From contig NOKP01000003.1 in assembly GCA_002682825.1 (NCBI GenBank), positions 1,798,001 to 1,862,000 of the forward strand: 64,000 bases of DNA, read 5' to 3'. Both the position numbers and the translations under genes were made by a program. The stretch comes from Neonectria sp. B-13 (Eukaryota > Ascomycota > Sordariomycetes > Hypocreales > Nectriaceae). Position 1 is the stretch's first letter. Each line of letters starts with the position of its first letter. This document shows positions 12,272-23,800 of this stretch, one piece after another. The notes beneath the pieces are model-generated. The model was not told where the DNA came from, searched no databases, and was given only the letters and a program-made list of their open reading frames with translations.

Positions 12272-15200
12272 GGAAGGCCCAAATCACGGACATTCCCTGC
12301 TGAAGCCTGAGCTTACTTCCCTTCCACAGTCCGAAGGTCAAGTACGAATTACGAGGTACGTACTGCGGAACTTAGTAGAGCCAAAGGGCCGTACCGAAAT
12401 ACAGCTTCGTCAGTCCCCGAATCCCTTCGAACTCTATATCCAAGGGAATTTTATTTTATTTTACCTGAGCCGACAGTGGTTGATTAATTGCCGTTTTTCG
12501 CCGTGGCCGTGAACCTACGACGGTGAAAGGGCTCAGCTCAGGGGTGAAAGGGGGCGTGCTGCTAGAAGCCCGCGGCTGCAGTAGGTGGTGGGCGGGCTGG
12601 GAGAGAGCTTGGCCTGGAGAGTGGAAGTACACAAGACCTACGGGACTACGGATACTGCTAACAACTGGCCTTCCTTTCAGGTGCTCTCTCTGTGATCCCA
12701 GTGCACAAATGCAGTTGCGGTACTTCCTTCGTACATGGAGCAGAAAGAGCGAGGTGGGTTGGCGAGGTGCACAAAATAGCCCACAACGCGCGAGATGGCG
12801 GGCGACAATAACAAAGGAGCTCATTAATTCGTGCACTAGGTCGAAAACGCGACGGCAGGTGATGATGCCCAGGCTCGTAATCTGTACGCTCCAGTGCACT
12901 CCGCCGTCGGTACGGAGCACAACGCGCGCGGAATCGATCAGGTCCGGGGCTAAAAAAGGGATGGGCGCGCCTCTCACCTCACCTCGGATGTTTGGCGCCG
13001 GCGCCGGCGGTCATTGTTGGTGGCGATAATTTGAATGACGGACAGGCCCTAATTTAATTAATTTACTGGGCAACTGGACCGGCTTGGCCTGGGCAACAGT
13101 GGCCGATTCCAGGCCCAAGCCCCCGATTCGAAACGAGTTGGTACGAGAAGGGCAATGAATCAGGATAGATTGGGCGAGGTTCTGTACATGATTCTACCTA
13201 CTACGGATCGTGATGCGAATACCTACGGAACACCCAATCGACTCAGGATGTGCCCGTGTACAGAGCACTATATATCAGATGAAGCCATCAACAACAAACG
13301 CTCTCCTCCGCAGCAAACATCCATCCGTCAACCCATCCATGCCTTCGATTCGTTAGCCCCGGCGCCTGCAGCAAACGTGCAGCCGGCCACCCACTGGCAG
13401 CTGTGCGCCGTGCTGGAAGCGAGGAGACGACCTACTATGTACAGTGGAGGGGTGTAGAAGCTGGCACTGGTATCGTATCTCTTCCCCCTGGAACTGATGT
13501 CGTCACCAGCGACCAGGTTTGGCACATACGCGCAGCTGTGGTTTTAGTGGGCTTCCGCAGGCCAGGGGCAGGGTGTGATGGATGACAGGGGCTGTCGAGG
13601 TGGGTACGTGGTGATCCAGTGTAATGGTGATCTCAGAATGAGTTGCAAGCGAGCGGCTCTGACTGGAGAGACCAGCCGACAATCGCAATTCAACGGCACC
13701 ACCCAAGAAAGAAGGATTGTTATAGAGCCTTGCTATTTCCCACGCGGTGCTGCACTGTACTTCACACGCAGCTCTGGATCTTTTTGAACTGTGCCAGTCC
13801 CTGAAACAAGCAACAGGAACCAGGGGTGTAAGATCACCTTGGGTCAGCTTCGCTTGATCCCGTAGGATGGAGCAACATGTGGAGGATTGGCCCAAGATCA
13901 CTCATACCCGTCGCCTCCGGATATAACATGACAGGATTCCGGCCTGAGATTAGACTGCACAGTATATGCCCTGATGATTCCGATACCCATTCGACGCCCT
14001 CCTTTAGCTGGCATCTCTGGAATGGAGCAATTGCCCCGGCCGTCATGTTCCATCCCACGTAACGTCGACAGTCGTAGCTCCCAACCCAAAACTACAGTCG
14101 TCCTCCTTCCCGCAGACCCATGAATGACATGTGGGACGTCGCAGCGCGCTGAGATAACGACGGCCCAGCAGCGCCGCTAGAACACCCCAGCCCCGAGACG
14201 GCCTTAGATCCCACCACGCAGGTCAGGAAGACCAAGAGTCCAAGAGTCCAAGAAACATTCAACACCGTCCCTCAACTGCAACTGGGGCCCGCTACGGCAC
14301 TCGCCCTCGCCCTTCCGCCGACTCCACTGGTTCCCACTCACACGCGTGGACCGGGGGTCATCAAATCGTGAGGCTGGTGAGGACACACGAGATGGCCGAT
14401 GGGGCATGGGGCCATTTTCCACCAGACGCCCCCCAGAGACGCGCAATAGCAACAGAGAGAAAAAAAAATCAGAGTAAAAAACATAAGTCGTAGTCGTCGT
14501 CGCTGCGTGTTCGCCGGTTTGGACGGCAATACGCGCATCGAACTACGACGGAGCTTGGAAACTGGGGCATTGCCGGAACGGGACGTCCATTGTCATGGGG
14601 CGGGAGATCGTGGCTCTGTGTCATCGGCGGTAATCTAACTTCATCGTTCCAGCGCTGCCGGCGGAGTGAATGAGCAAAAATGTGTCTTTTCGTCTTGTCC
14701 TGTGCAATTTGTGGTTGGCCTTTTGTTGGATGTGCCCGTGTTTGATCGACATGAGCTTCTATAGAGAATACGGATCGTACAGGGAGGTTGCTGGTCAGAC
14801 GAGCGGGGAGACCCGTCCCACGGTCCTTGCCCATCGACCCGAAACCCAAGAAAAAAGTATCAATCCCTGCCGGACCTACTTTTTCTTCTTCTCAATTCTT
14901 GTTTTCTTTGTTGCCCTCTCGTTGACGGGGAGGCCGAGTACGCGGGCGGGCTTTGAACAAGGGAGCCGGGGAAGCAACGGGGATGGGACAGGAACATGGA
15001 TGAATGGAATGGCTGACAATGGCGATTGTTGTGGATTGCGGATTTGCATCCCTCCAGGATTGAGAAATTCTAATGGGGTTTGACAGCCAGCGAGCAGGCC
15101 ATGGCAGGGTTTCTTGTTGGTTATTTGACGTGCGGTGTGGCCGATGTCATGATCCTTGGGAGGAAGCGTCTCATCATCTCATCAAGGAGCACAATTCCAC

Positions 15201-16805
15201 ATGGCATTTCCTTCGATGCCAGATGGCGATGCTCCAGCTTCTCGTCCCATTCCGCGACCCGTCTCAATCTCCTGTAAGACCTGGCTCCTCTCTTTCGGTC
15301 TTCGGGTGCCCGATACCCGCTGTCAGGTCGTCCAGTCAGATCATGCCCCCTTGGCAATCTCAATTCTCAACTTCCCCCGCCAACCCGTACGTCACAGTGA
15401 CTGACTGGTTTTTGGGGGGATTGACAGAAAGGGATGCTCGGTAACTTTTTTTTCCCGTCTGCAATGACATGAGCATGTGAATGGTGTCGTGTGACTCTTG
15501 CCTCCTTCCCTATCAGCCGCCCATCTTTGTTCCCGTCTTTTTTTGGGATGGGATTAACTACACTCGGTCATCGCGCTTCCAGCGGGACAAAGACGGCCGC
15601 CGATCCTGTGTCGAGGCCGCCATTCTACGGGCGCTAACACGGCTGACTCCAGGTGAAGGTACTACCAGTTCGTTCCTAATCAATGGCGATAGGAACGCAG
15701 TGTGGAAGCGAGAGCAAGGCCAAAAAAGCCACCGAGGCAAGGAATGGGCGCATGAACCTCGTCCTTGGTTTATCTCGGGTTTATCTTTGACTCTGCCGCT
15801 GTAGCGCTCACCGCATGGATGGCAAGCAAGATTTCCGCCCAACCTTCGCTGCGACCTTGGCCGTCGTCCCCCGTCCGTCGTCCCGTGTAAGCCAGTTTTT
15901 GGAGTCGTAGGCGTAGCGTCGGGGTCATATTCACCGTCCGCTATCATCCATCACCGCTGCATTGCAGCAACGCACCCACCACACCATCAACTTTCTCGAT
16001 ACTACACTGCTGACTGCTAACCAACTTGATCCCATCGGCAAAGAAAAAAGACGAACTGTTCCCACCCTTTTTCCTTGATTCCCCTTCCCGCCATTGCCCA
16101 ATCGTCTCGCTGTGTCCTACTCCCACTCCCTCCCCAGCCACTTGCCTCCAGATCCGCCACGCGATTCTTACATCGTATTGCTGAGCATGTCTTGGCGGAA
16201 AAGCGACCCTTGGAAAGGACGTACTAATTATACTAACATTTTTTTTTTCCTCCCCGGCACAGCGTCGGGCGGTATCGCGTGGCAAGTGGGATGAAAACAA
16301 CAACACAAAAGACCCCATAACACGCGAGCCGTGCAATCCAGCTTGTCTCATTTTGAGACAGAGGGGACCCTTTGCTCGTCTCTAACCAACAGGCATGTCT
16401 CTCTTTTTTTTCTTTTTTTTTTTGCCTGCCTGATTTGAAGGCACAGATACAGTCACGCAACGGGACTAGATGATGCGTGGGGGGAGGAGAAAGAGGGTAT
16501 GGAGCCAGATCCCAGGGAGGAAGTAGAGGAGCCGTCAATGCGGACGATGCACGTCGATGGAGTCGAAAAGTACCCTGGCAAGTTCCCTTTATCTCGACCA
16601 TCCCGACTCCGGAGTGCCGTTCTTGGCTCTGTAGCAAACGACGGCAGAAGTGGACAACAAGGTTGTCGGTCATGTTACATGTACTCGAGATCGGACGGGG
16701 TGGCATCATCTACGCCGCCCCCGCCGAAGCCGTCACTTGGCGAACTGGCTCGCATCATTATCGACAAGTTCACCACTAACGATGTGCACCATGGGCCGCG
16801 ACCGT
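12272..16805. other. Gene-poor region
   Basis: About 4.5 kb with no recognisable gene on either strand. ORFs of 60-170 codons occur in all frames, but they overlap each other, lack splice continuity and match no family I know. The stretch contains homopolymer T tracts (near 15445, 16241 and 16406-16423) and CT-rich blocks resembling promoter or leader DNA. No tRNA, 5S or transposon ends were seen. Confidence 0.45.
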
Positions 16806-17888
16806 TTAAACCACAACAAGCTCGACCAGCAGTTTTAGTTTGCAGATTGGCGGGGAGGTCGTCCCATCGGGCGAGCCGCACCCTGCCGCGGGAGGGGGAG
16901 GAACACCCTCACCAAGTATCCGTACTTTGACTCCTTGAGGTTCGTAAAGCGGCGGCGCAGGGGAGAGAAGATGGCGACTTTGGCCTCCCGTATTGGTGGG
17001 TTCGCCAGTTCTGTTCCTTTGTGTGGGCTGCATGGCAACAGATCCGGCGGACCCTATTTGGAGCGGTGATACGTGATACGAAGGGCCGAGTGACTGACTT
17101 GGCCTGCACGCCTTCGGGGTGACAACCTGGAATGCCTGGTCTGGTTGTGTGATGCTGGCGAATCTCGCAGCATTTCCCGGCTCTCGCCATCCTAGCGGTG
17201 CCGTCATGTCCGTCATGGAGGAGGTTGGTTGACGCTGCACAGAGTCAGCCCGTCTAGTCCCACCTGCTGCAAACGAACCGCCACCGGCTGCAAAGTCTGG
17301 AGACGCCCGCGTGGTTCGAGGTCTCGAGCCGGTGCAAGCGGACGAGAGGCAATCACAGGACAACAGAGAGGGAGAGGTACTGGATGCGTATTGGTACACC
17401 CGTTCGTTTCGAAGTGAGTCGAAGGAGGGTGACAAAGCACAGCTGTCTGTACGAACCACAATACCTCTCTCTGTACGTACGAACAATGTAGGTCTGGATA
17501 ACAGTCTGGCCGTTTCCTGGCCCGTCCGCAAGCCGCAAGCCGTCCGCAACCGCACCCGCCCGGCGCCGCACTCCGGCCCGTTTCCCAGCAGTGGCGCCGT
17601 GAACAGTACGGCGGGGGAACAGAAAACTAACTCTGTGCCACCAAGATTTGTCGTTTGGGCGTCATGCCTCAAAGTCAACCATGCCGCTATATACACTGGC
17701 CCCGCCGCCTCATCCCGTTGCAGTGCGGCAGGCTCTTGATCGAAGAGGTGCACGAATAAAGTCAAAATATGTAGATTAGCAGATGCGGCACAAACCCAAG
17801 CCTGAGCTGCCGGAGATAGAGACCGATAGATACCTCGACTGCATATGCTCTCAGCATGCGGTCGGCAGCCACAATCGGCTTCTTTCAT
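16806..17888 (-). CDS. Long unassigned ORF (360 codons), doubtful gene
   Basis: An uninterrupted frame from the first ATG at 17888, open a little further upstream from a GTG at 17915. The product is rich in Ser, Arg, Ala, Pro and Cys, has no obvious domain, signal peptide or membrane helix, and codon use is unlike that of the neighbours. A stop-free frame of this length is unexpected in non-coding DNA of this composition, so I list it. It may be lineage-specific, part of a non-coding transcript, or chance. I do not recognise a function. Confidence 0.2.
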   Translation of the reverse strand: MKEADCGCRPHAESICSRGIYRSLSPAAQAWVCAASANLHILTLFVHLFDQEPAALQRDEAAGPVYIAAWLTLRHDAQTTNLGGTELVFCSPAVLFTAPLLGNGPECGAGRVRLRTACGLRTGQETARLLSRPTLFVRTERGIVVRTDSCALSPSFDSLRNERVYQYASSTSPSLLSCDCLSSACTGSRPRTTRASPDFAAGGGSFAAGGTRRADSVQRQPTSSMTDMTAPLGWREPGNAARFASITQPDQAFQVVTPKACRPSQSLGPSYHVSPLQIGSAGSVAMQPTQRNRTGEPTNTGGQSRHLLSPAPPLYEPQGVKVRILGEGVPPPPAAGCGSPDGTTSPPICKLKLLVELVVV

Positions 17889-18590
17889 TGGATGCCCTGA
17901 TTGATTGAGTCTCACTGAGGTGCTAGGCCGAGACCGTGGATGCCGACCGAGGTCCCCAAGAGCGCAACCATGATTAGCTAAGGCACCTAAAGATCAGAGC
18001 TTGACAGGGGGAAGCGTATCTAATCTATCTAGAAGCCCTTGAGCACACAGCCAACTTGCTCTGGTGTATTTCCAGACATGAAGCCATCACGAGAACCCTC
18101 CAGAACAAACTCGACCCCAACCTCGATGCCAGAATCGAGACAATGCCATCAAATGCGGCCTCAATGTCGACATGCTTGGCTCGTATTAGTCCCCCCCCTT
18201 GTCCCTTGTGACCTGGCCCCACAAAAGAAAACAGCCCGTCATGATGTGACCGCAGGCCTCTGAAGTTCTGACCACTCTTAGGCCGAGTTCGTGGCAGGTG
18301 GGCAGGTGCGTCCCCCGGACGGGCCCAAGCTCCCGACGCGCCGAAGCCGTGACGAACTCCATCTCCAACTCGTCGTCTCCTTTCCGCCGCCGCCATCGCC
18401 GACTCGCCAGACGTCAACCCACCAACCGTCACAGTTCCTCCTTCCAAAGCCCGTCCAACCACCTTCGCCAGAACCCGAGATACCTTCCCTCTCAAATGTG
18501 ACGGAGCTGCTCTACGGCCCCACCTCCGGCCCCGTCCCTCCCCGCCCTTCTCCCCAATTCCCTCCATCTCCGAGCGAACCGTCCATCAAA
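17889..18590. other. Upstream region of the PI-PLC gene
   Basis: Pyrimidine-rich towards the gene. The PI-PLC frame stays open from 18291, giving a proline-rich extension of 100 codons that more probably is 5'UTR. No other gene was found. Confidence 0.5.
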
Positions 18591-19718
18591 ATGCCCACCA
18601 TCGCCGGATGCTCCGCCCTCTCCAGACTGCCCGGCCTCCCGCGCCGGCTGTCGCTCCTCATCTCCGCCACCGTGCTCTTCATCATGATCCTCCTCTACAT
18701 GCTGCTCACCATGGCGCCCTGCATGGTCCCGGGCGCCGGCGTCTGCTACCACGGCTACGAGAGCGCCTACAGCTTCGACGCCGACCTCGCCTACAACCCG
18801 GCCTGGATGGGCGATCTCCCCGACGACGTCTTCCTCTCCAGCCTCAGCATCCCCGGCACCCACGACACCATGACCTACGCCATTGGCTCCGAAAGCCTGC
18901 AGTGCCAGAACTGGAATCTCAGCATGCAGCTGGACGCCGGCCTGCGATACTTCGACATCAGAGCCCGCCTGCGCGACGACGAGCTGCAGATATACCACGC
19001 CAATGGCTACACCGGCTTCAGCTTCAGCGACGTCCTCCTCGGCATGTTTGAGTTCCTCGACGCGAACCCCTCTGAGGCCATCGTCATGCGCCTAAAGCAG
19101 GAAGGCAATCCCATCGGCCATGCCAACACCATCACCTTCGAGGACGCCTTCAACCGCTACCGCTACGAAGATAGCCGGACCATCGCCGGCTCCACGAGCC
19201 ACCTCTACATCTACAATCGCACCACACCACTGCCCACGCTCGGCGAATTGCGCTCCAGGATCTTCATCTTGCAGCAGTTCCCGGACGTCAACGGCCCGTA
19301 CGGCCTCAAGTGGGAGAGCGACCAGATGTTCCTGGAGGACTACTGGATCATCCCTGACATCTATCACCTCGCCGACAAGTGGACGGCCATCCGTGAGGCC
19401 CTCGAGTTCGCCGCCGAGGCCGCCCACGACAACACCCTCCTGTTTCTTGCTCACATCTCCGCGTCGATCGGTGTGTTACCCATCGAGGCCGCCGCGGGGC
19501 CTTTGAACCGGACCGTGACGGGAATGAATACCATGACGGGCCAGTGGATCGAGGATTTTGAGCACATCCCCGACGCCACCCGCACCGGCATCATCATCAT
19601 CGACTTCCCCGGCCGGAGGTTCATCGAGGCCATTCTGCGGTGGAACAAGCCCCTACAGCACAAGTTGCAGAAGCGCGCTCCGGCGCCGTGGTCATCGCAA
19701 TTATCAAAAGACTGGTGA
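18591..19718 (+). CDS. Membrane-anchored PI-PLC X-domain protein (bacterial/PLCXD type)
   Basis: Single exon of 375 residues. An uncleaved signal-anchor helix lies about residues 18-41, followed by a lumenal or extracellular catalytic domain. Active-site elements of the phosphatidylinositol-specific phospholipase C X domain are visible: SIPGTHD (His91, Asp92), RYFDIRARL (Arg124) and IYHANG (His136). There is no Y domain, PH or C2 domain, so it belongs to the small calcium-independent type rather than the eukaryotic Plc1 type. The ATG at 18591 puts the signal-anchor close to the N-terminus; an in-frame ATG at 18291 would add a 100-residue proline-rich extension. Expected activity is cleavage of phosphatidylinositol or a related glycolipid headgroup; the true substrate is not known for fungal members. 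Confidence 0.87.
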   Translation: MPTIAGCSALSRLPGLPRRLSLLISATVLFIMILLYMLLTMAPCMVPGAGVCYHGYESAYSFDADLAYNPAWMGDLPDDVFLSSLSIPGTHDTMTYAIGSESLQCQNWNLSMQLDAGLRYFDIRARLRDDELQIYHANGYTGFSFSDVLLGMFEFLDANPSEAIVMRLKQEGNPIGHANTITFEDAFNRYRYEDSRTIAGSTSHLYIYNRTTPLPTLGELRSRIFILQQFPDVNGPYGLKWESDQMFLEDYWIIPDIYHLADKWTAIREALEFAAEAAHDNTLLFLAHISASIGVLPIEAAAGPLNRTVTGMNTMTGQWIEDFEHIPDATRTGIIIIDFPGRRFIEAILRWNKPLQHKLQKRAPAPWSSQLSKDW

Positions 19719-20887
19719 GGGCGATCTTCCATGGGGGAAAACAAGCCACAACGGACCTGCATCCACAACCCGACCGTCAGCAGCCAACACACGCTCCTCC
19801 AATTTCCAAGCCTAACCAACCCAATCCTCACAAACAACCGCAAATCGACGATGGCTATGATCTCACTTCCTTCCGCATTCTCGAAATGAGGATTTTCCCC
19901 TTCCTTCCCCCCGCTGATTAACCAACCCGGACCCGCCCCCTGCGTCTGACGTGGAGCCGGTGGCGCCGGTTGCGCGTTTCATCAGGGGACGAGCTGGCGA
20001 GCTGATGCGGATCGTCAGGGACAAGCTTCGACATAACACGTATTCGTCCCATCCGTCTCCTCACAATTGTCCGTATATACACACCCTTGGGTTGAGCTGA
20101 GGACCGCGTACCGCCTCCGGACTCTCGGTTTAATAATAATTGGTCTCGTTGTTTGCCCCCCCCCCCCCCCTAGTTAGAAGAAAAAACTTGAAAAAGCACG
20201 ATGCACCCCCCGGATGCGTTGGCATCGCATTCGCCGAGCCACCAGTCGGGCGTTACGGACACTTCGGTTAACACAAGAGAAGAAGGCGGTGATGACGCCT
20301 CGATGTTCCATACCGATCGAGACTCGATACCGCAAAGAACAATACAAAGAACAGTACGAAACGGTCCAGCAAACTAGACTAGGGACCAGATGGAACCTGG
20401 GACAAGCATATGCCTTGAGTAACGAGTGAATTAATCTCAATTGTGCCGGTTGATCTCCTGATCCGCTATCCTTCCGCTTCAACTCCCAAGAAATCCCTAA
20501 ACCAGCAATCCCGATCCCAAAGCACAATCCTCGAATCATGGCCCATGCCTCATCTGCTCTCGGGAGTCTTACGCTTCCTGCATGACTATGCTATGTGAAT
20601 GTCGTCCTTGCGCGGACATATGCACCCTAGATACATGCCCAGTCCCTTACATACAATACATACAATCCCATATCTCCGTCCATCACGGCGTAAATAACAA
20701 AACCCGCGTTTCCTGATAACCCCGGTTCCCAAGCCCATGTAGCAAAAGTCAAAGTCCCCAAAGAAGCCTTCCGTTTGCTCCTAGCTTAGACGGAATTCAG
20801 AAACCAGACGCCAGCCGTGAGTGGCAACTCCCCGTTCGATAGCTCGCCTTGTCCCATGTCCATATCACATGTTGAGCTCGGAGCTGT
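19719..20887. other. Convergent intergenic region with a C15 homopolymer
   Basis: About 1.2 kb between two convergent genes. It has a run of 15 C at 20156-20170 and otherwise ordinary non-coding sequence. An ORF of 121 codons on the minus strand (20174-20539) has no coding features. Confidence 0.55.
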
Positions 20888-23800
20888 CTAGTTCTTGTCC
20901 CGCGTCGGGCTTCCCTCGCGGCTTCCATCGCGGCTCAACGTCTCGAAGCTATCGACCATCTGCAACACCCGTGTTGTCCGGGCCCGCTCGCGCGTCAACG
21001 GCACGGCCTCGGCCTCCATGACGATGCCTGAGGACCTGCGGCCCATGGAGTCGTCGGTTTCGTGGGAGAAGCGTGTCTCGAGAGGTGCCAGGTCGAGGTG
21101 GTGCATGTAGGGCACCGTGTCGGCCGTGTCGGACGAGAGGTTGCGAGCGTGGGAGTGAGTATTGGTCTCGAGCGGTGGTGATGGTGATGGCGAGGGCGGC
21201 TGGTGGTGGAAGAGAGGGCGGACGGGTTGAAGATGAAGAGGTGGTGGTGATCGTGGCAGGTCTTGTTGTTCCTCACGGTGGAAGTGCTTCTCATCATAAG
21301 GGGGCGACTCGTCCGAAGGCGCCTCTGTCTTCTCATAGAGCACTGGGTCGGGCTTTTCGTCCATCTTCTCGTCATCCTTCACACGCAGCTCATCGTCTCT
21401 CCCGAGTACTTTCTCGCGGATGCTACCTACATCCGTTGATCGTCGGCTCTCCTTCTCCGGGTCCACGAGCACCGCTGATTGCGGCTGCACGGGGATTTCC
21501 TCATCAGATCCATCCGCGTCTCCGTTTACCACGCGCAGGCGCTCCCGCGGCACCGTGAACATGACCTGCACGAGCCGCTGCTCCACGGCCCGCTCAATGT
21601 CCCAGTCCGACTCAGGCGAGGGCTCCGCAGACGGTGCTGTCCCGGTCCCAAGTGGCCCTTCGCCACCCTCCTCCCAGCCCTGTCGACCCTGCTTCCGCCT
21701 AAGAAGCTCACCGTGAAGGCCTACCAACCCGGGCTCATAATCACCGCCCACGGGCTCCTGGTCAAAGGACCGGCGAACTTGGGACATGTCCTCGCGGGAC
21801 GACGTGGGCGTGCTGGAGTTGGAGAAGACACGCCGCAGAGACCCAAGCCAGCCTCGGCGAGGCTTCGACTTGGATGGTGATGAAGGTTGAGGGGGGTCAT
21901 CCTCGTCGTAGCCGCCTCCAGTGCCGCGACCCATGAGCAGCGAAGGTCCTTCGGCCTGCAATGCCCCAAACGAAGACCGGGCGGTGTTGTAGCTGCTCGA
22001 AGACGAACTGCCGGGCTTGGGGTGTTCAACCCCCCCTCCCATCAACAGCGGGCTAAGGGTACTGATCCGTCGGCTTAGAGACGACTGCTTCAAGCTATCC
22101 GTCGTGCTGCGCGTCGACTCCGACAAGTTCGATCCGCTCCGGGACTCATCGTCACGCAGGGAAACCGCTCGATAAGAGCCGCGTCGCGTAGGTGACCCAC
22201 GGCCTTGAGGACCCCGACTGTTCATCCTCGCCAACATGGCGTCTGCGGCATCCACGTCCGACACCCAGTCCTGCACCTCCGGGTCATGTCGTGGTCCCTC
22301 CGGGCTTGGCGTGGCGGAGCCCCGACCACCAGATGCGAAGAGAGGCGGTGGCACGTTGTTATTCTGGGTAGGCGTCTGGAAAGGGTCCGAAGGAGCATCT
22401 GAGGTAGGCGTGTGAACCTCCTCCTTGAACGCTTGGTGGTACGACTCCTCTTCGTCGTCCTCATAGATAGGATGAATGCGCCCAGGGGTAGCCACAAAGC
22501 TCGTCGGACGTGTCGCCGTCTGCACATAACCTCCGCGCAGCTGTTTCACTACGGGCTTCCTTGGGATATGCAGTCCCGGCAACGGACCTGCAAAGGAAAC
22601 GCTCCGCTGGGGTCGGAGCGACTCGTAGCCCAGTGATCGCTCGCCGGCCGAGTAAGGATCCTGACCAGTATACCATCCGCCAGTACCCCATGGATCGTCG
22701 TCACGCTCAACCATCTCGTCATGATCAGGGAGGAAGTGACTCGCATCCTGAGACAGTGCTCGGACGGCCTTCTCGCGGTTTTCACGGCGGCGCTTATGCT
22801 TCTTGAAGCAGCAGAAACCAACGAGGCCCGCGACGGCAAGGACGGCGGCTAGACCAAACCCCAACCCGAGACCGAGTCCCAGGCGCTTCGCATTGGGCTT
22901 GCCGCCTTCCTTGGGCGCGTTGCCGTCGTCGGTAGCCTCGCGATCGGCATCAGGGTTCTCATAGGACGACGTCCAAGTCATCGATGTGAGGTTCAAAAAC
23001 CGGGGTGATGTCGACTCCTGGCGCTTGTTCTTGCTGGAAGAGGAGCTGATCTCCCACCCGCCGTAGACCATCATGACGTTTCCGGGGAGCACCGCTGATC
23101 CATGGCCGTAGAGGTCGGCCTCGGGTTGCTTGGCCGGGATGCTCCACTGCCATCCGCTATACGCCTCGCTCATCTCGAGTATGGCCAGCTGCGGCTCGGC
23201 AGGCGTCTCAACGTCTCCAACCCAGCCACCGAGCACGACAATAGACAGGCCGTCCTCGCTCAAAGTTGCTGTGTGGCCGGACCGGCTATAAACATCTTCA
23301 ACAGTCGTAGCCCGACGACTAGCCGTCTTCTCGTTGCTACTTTTTTCCTTTACAGCAAGGTCGGTACTGCGCTGGCTCTCGTCTGGCGCCTGGATATTCA
23401 CATACGTCCACGACTCGGCGGGCAGGTTCCACACGGCAGCGGTGCTCATATTAATAAACGCCGTCTGCGAGTGTCCGCCCAGCAACACCCAGCTGGCCTG
23501 CTGTGTCACAATCCCAGACTTATTGGTCATGGAGGGGGTCAGGCCCGTCAGGGTGAAGCCGGCGATGGGCGTGCGCGGGCCGGCGCTTGAGGCGACGCTG
23601 AGGGTATAGGGTGTGTCGGCTTCCTCCTTCTTTGGCGCGAGACTCAGCATCGACTTGGTGTAGTTGGCAGCACCCTGCCACTCTGTCTCGTTGTCCGTAG
23701 GGCTGCTGCACATGCCGCCGTAGGTATATATGGTGGGCTGGTCCATCTCGGGCGCAAGCGTCGAAGAGAAGGCCACAGTTCCGCCCAGGAAGTACGGTGC

